Assembly (NCBI GenBank): GCA_911728435.2 | Contig: OU452217.1 | Coordinates: 930,001-994,000, forward strand | Length of the DNA stretch: 64,000 nucleotides | Reading direction: 5' to 3' | Source: Apoderus coryli | Taxonomy: Eukaryota > Arthropoda > Insecta > Coleoptera > Attelabidae | Shown: positions 61,871-64,000 of the stretch, one piece after another | How the letters are laid out: every line of letters starts with the position of its first letter | How positions within the stretch are numbered: the first letter of the stretch is position 1 | Program-made: the position numbers and the translations under genes | The notes under the pieces: model-generated | Told to the model about the DNA's origin: nothing | The model's database searches: none | The model's input: the letters and a program-made list of their open reading frames with translations, nothing else

Positions 61871-64000
61871 GTTAGTAAAAAGAAGATAGAATAAGCATAA
61901 AAAAGCAATTTAGAACGATTTAGAGCGTTTAGTTAAGAAATTGTGTTATTTAGATTTAAAAAGTAAAGTTTCTATCAAAAAGCTGTTTACTCTCTAAGAA
62001 TTTAAAACTAAATTTTATTAGGAAAAATAAATTACAATAAGCATAAAAAAGCAATTAGAACGAATTAGAGCGTTTAGTTAAGAAATTGTGTTATTTATAT
62101 TTAAAAAGTAAAGTGTCTACCAAAAAGCTGTTTTCTCTCTAAGAATGTAAAACTAAATTTGTTAGTAAAAAGAAATATGATAAAGCATAAAAAAGCAATT
62201 TAGAACGATTTAGAGCGTTTATTTATAAAATTGTGTTATTTAGATTTAAAAAGTAAAGTTTCTATCAAAAAGCTGTTTACTCTCTAAGAATTTAAAACTA
62301 AATTTTATTAGGAAAAAGAAATTAGAATAAGCATAAAAAAGCAATTAGAACGAATTAGAGCGTTTAGTTAAGAAATTGTGTTATTTATATTTAAAAAGTA
62401 AAGTGTCTACCAAAAAGCTGTTTTCTCTCTTAGAATTTAAAACTAAATGCGTTAGTAAAAAGAAGATAGAATAAGCATAAAAAAGCAATTTAGAACGATT
62501 TAGAGCGTTTAGTTAAGAAATTGTGTTATTTAGATTTAAAAAGTAAAGTTTCTATCAAAAAGCTGTTTACTCTCTAAGAATTTAAAACTAAATTTTATTA
62601 GTAAAAAGAAATTCGAATAAGCATAAAAAAGCAATTTAGAACTATTTAAAGCGTTCATTTAAAAATTTGTGTTATTTATATTTAAAAAGTAAAGTGTCTA
62701 CCAAAAAGCTGTTTTCTCTCTAAGAATTTAAAACTAAATTTGTTAGTAAAATGGAATTAGAATAAACATGAAAAAGCAATTTAGAACGATTTAGAGCGTT
62801 TATTTAAAAAATTGTGTTATTTAGATTTAAAAAGTAAAGTTTCTACAAAAAAGCTGTTTTCTCTCTAAGAATTTAAAACTAAATTTTATTAGGAAAAAGA
62901 AATTAGAATAAGCATAAAAAAAGCAATTTAGAACGAGTTAGAGCGTTTAGTTCAGAAATTGTGTTATTTAGATTTAAAAAGTAAAGTTTCTAACAAAAAG
63001 CTGTTTTCTCTTTTAGAATTTAAAACTAAATTTTATTAATTAAAAGAAATTAGAATAACATTAAAAAGCAATTTAGAACGAATTAGAGCATTTAGTTAAG
63101 AAATGGTGTTATTTATATTTAAAAAGTAAAGTGTCTACCAAAAAACTGTTTTCTCTCTAAGAATTTAAAACTGAATGTGTTAGTAAAAAGAAGATAGAAT
63201 AAGCATAAAAAAGCAATTTAGAACGATTTAGAGCGTTTAGTTAAGAAATTGTGTTATTTAGATTTAAAAATTAAAGTGTCTACCAAAAAGCTGTTTTCTC
63301 TCTAAGAATTGAAAACTAAATTTTATTAGGAAAAAGAAATTAGAATAAGCATAAAAAAGCAATTTAGAACGAATTAGAGCGTTTAGTTAAAAAATTGTGT
63401 TATTTAGATTTAAAAAGTAAAGTGTCTACCAAAAAGCTGTTTTCTCTCTAAGAATTTAAAACTAAATTTGTTAGTAAAAAGAAATTAGAATAAGCATAAA
63501 AAAGCAATTTAGAACGATTTAGAGCGCTTATTTAAAAAATTGTGTTATTTATATTTAAAAAGTAGTGTCTACCAAAAAGCTTTTTTTTTCTCTAAGAATT
63601 TAAAACTAAATGCGTTAGTAAAAAGAAGATAGAATAAGCATAAAAAAGCAATTTAGAACGATTAAGAGCGTTTAGTTAAGAAATTGTGTTATTTAGATTT
63701 AAAAAGTAAAGTGTACCAAAAAGCTGTTTTCTCTCTAAGAATTTAAAACTAAATTTGTTAGTAAAAAGAAATATGAATAAGCATAAAAAAGCAATTTAGA
63801 ACGATTTAGAGCGTTTATTTAAAAAATTGTGTTATTTATATTTAAAAAGTAAAGTGTCTACCAAAAAGCTGTTTTCTCTCTAAGAATTTAAAACTAAATT
63901 TGTTAGTAAAAAGGAATTAGAATAAGCATGAAAAAGCAATTTAGAACGATTTAGAGCGTTTATTTAAAAAATTGTGTTATTTAGATTTAAAAAGTAAAGT
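61871..64000 (+). repeat. 19-monomer duplication (offset 2760), cut by window end
   Basis: This stretch matches 59111-61240 with no difference seen when the sequence is compared line by line at offset 2760. It shares the private ggaaaaataa (59261 and 62021), tatttataaa, M (59991 and 62751) and HindIII (60818 and 63578) monomers. The right limit of the copy is outside the window. Confidence 0.88.

Larger units (their letters stand above)
1..64000 (+). repeat. AT-rich satellite DNA array, ~145-147 bp monomer, ~440 copies
   Basis: The motif tttagaacga recurs at 148, 294, 439, 585, 730, 873 and 1020 and so on to the end, with steps of 143-147 bp. The orientation never changes and I found no interruption by other DNA. 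The unit is close to nucleosome-core length. Stops occur in all three + frames and all three - frames of each unit, so there is no coding potential. The array is organised into subfamilies and higher-order repeats, described in the block entries. The family is unrecognised. Satellites with this architecture are typical of eukaryotic centromeres or heterochromatin, but the sequence alone does not show centromere function. Both window edges lie inside the array, so its true length is unknown. Confidence 0.98.

Noticed and set aside
1..64000. Protein-coding genes on either strand
   Set aside because: Stops (taa/tag on +, and tta/cta read from -) occur in all six frames of each monomer, and the unit length shifts frame between copies, so no meaningful reading frame survives.
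1..64000. CRISPR array
   Set aside because: There are no unique spacers; the whole 145-bp period is repeated, and unit size and variant pattern fit a satellite.
1..64000. CENP-B box
   Set aside because: No stretch approaches the required TTCG...CGGG pattern; G/C runs are very short and I saw no CGGG.
1..64000. Telomeric repeats
   Set aside because: Short ttag motifs are frequent, but no tandem TTAGGG, TTAGG or TTTAGGG series is present.
1..64000. Strict two-monomer (dimer) organisation from alternation of gaacgattta and gaacgaatta
   Set aside because: The alternation holds for some neighbours but fails repeatedly, for example four successive gaatta-type units near 873-1320 and successive gattta units near 1604-1750.
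1..64000. tRNA, rRNA or other structured RNA genes
   Set aside because: Composition is near 23% G+C and every segment is accounted for by the monomer; no cloverleaf or rRNA-like core was seen.
1..64000. Bacterial, plasmid or phage origin
   Set aside because: 64 kb without a gene and with multi-level higher-order repeats is not known in such genomes; a eukaryotic satellite fits.
1..64000. Assignment to a named satellite family or species
   Set aside because: Length and AT-richness overlap with many insect, nematode, plant and other satellites, and I recognise no diagnostic sequence; a name would be a guess.

Overview
The whole window is one uninterrupted tandem array of an AT-rich satellite DNA. 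A unit of about 145-147 bp repeats head to tail, always in the same orientation, from base 1 to base 64000, giving roughly 440 copies (64000 divided by about 145.5). I see no gene, RNA gene, transposon, inversion or unique sequence. All six reading frames carry stop codons in every unit, and the unit length is not a multiple of three, so the array is non-coding. Long multi-level satellite arrays of this kind belong to eukaryotic centromeric, pericentromeric or other heterochromatic regions. I do not recognise the monomer and cannot name the species; calling it centromeric is inference. A typical unit (24119-24264) is about 23% G+C and strand-asymmetric (A and G exceed T and C on the + strand).

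Monomers are not identical. They fall into subfamilies marked by linked variants: a HindIII/AfeI-bearing type, a BglII type, a type with a 15-bp deletion, a type with both core CpGs lost, and others. The subfamilies follow each other in fixed orders, which gives higher-order repeats (HORs). A useful milestone is the 'M' marker (aaaatggaattag), seen at 3026, 5208, 5934, 11175, 15541, 31343, 34397, 35561, 38324, 45757, 46192, 46337, 50702, 52011, 59991 and 62751. Its spacings are close to whole numbers of monomers (for example 30 monomers for both 11175-15541 and 46337-50702).

Layout. The first part (1 to about 28-29 kb) and the second part (31371 to about 58 kb) are collinear copies of one block about 31-36 kb long. 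Position 1 matches 31371, 3886 matches 36421, 10335 matches 45064, 15541 matches 50702, 22887 matches 55591 and 25307 matches 58011. The offset changes in steps of whole monomers because each copy has gained or lost local blocks. In the first copy these are a 2-monomer duplication (16730-17311), a 24/26-monomer duplication (16560-23806) and a 17-monomer duplication (23175-28084). In the second copy they are an 8-monomer step (34397-36434), a 16-monomer duplication (39786-44457), a 3-monomer gain (45757-46336) and a 9-monomer duplication (49632-52249). A short stretch at 29641-30340 consists of nearly identical consecutive single monomers. The last 6 kb (58047-64000) is a mosaic of re-copied pieces ending in a 19-monomer duplication with no mismatch that I could see.

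No genes work together here. What the sequence records is repeated in-register unequal exchange or gene conversion at scales of 1, 2, 3, 8, 9, 16, 17, 19, 24-26, 30 and over 210 monomers. All copy comparisons were made by eye, so identities are given only qualitatively and block edges are good to within about one monomer unless a private variant fixes them.
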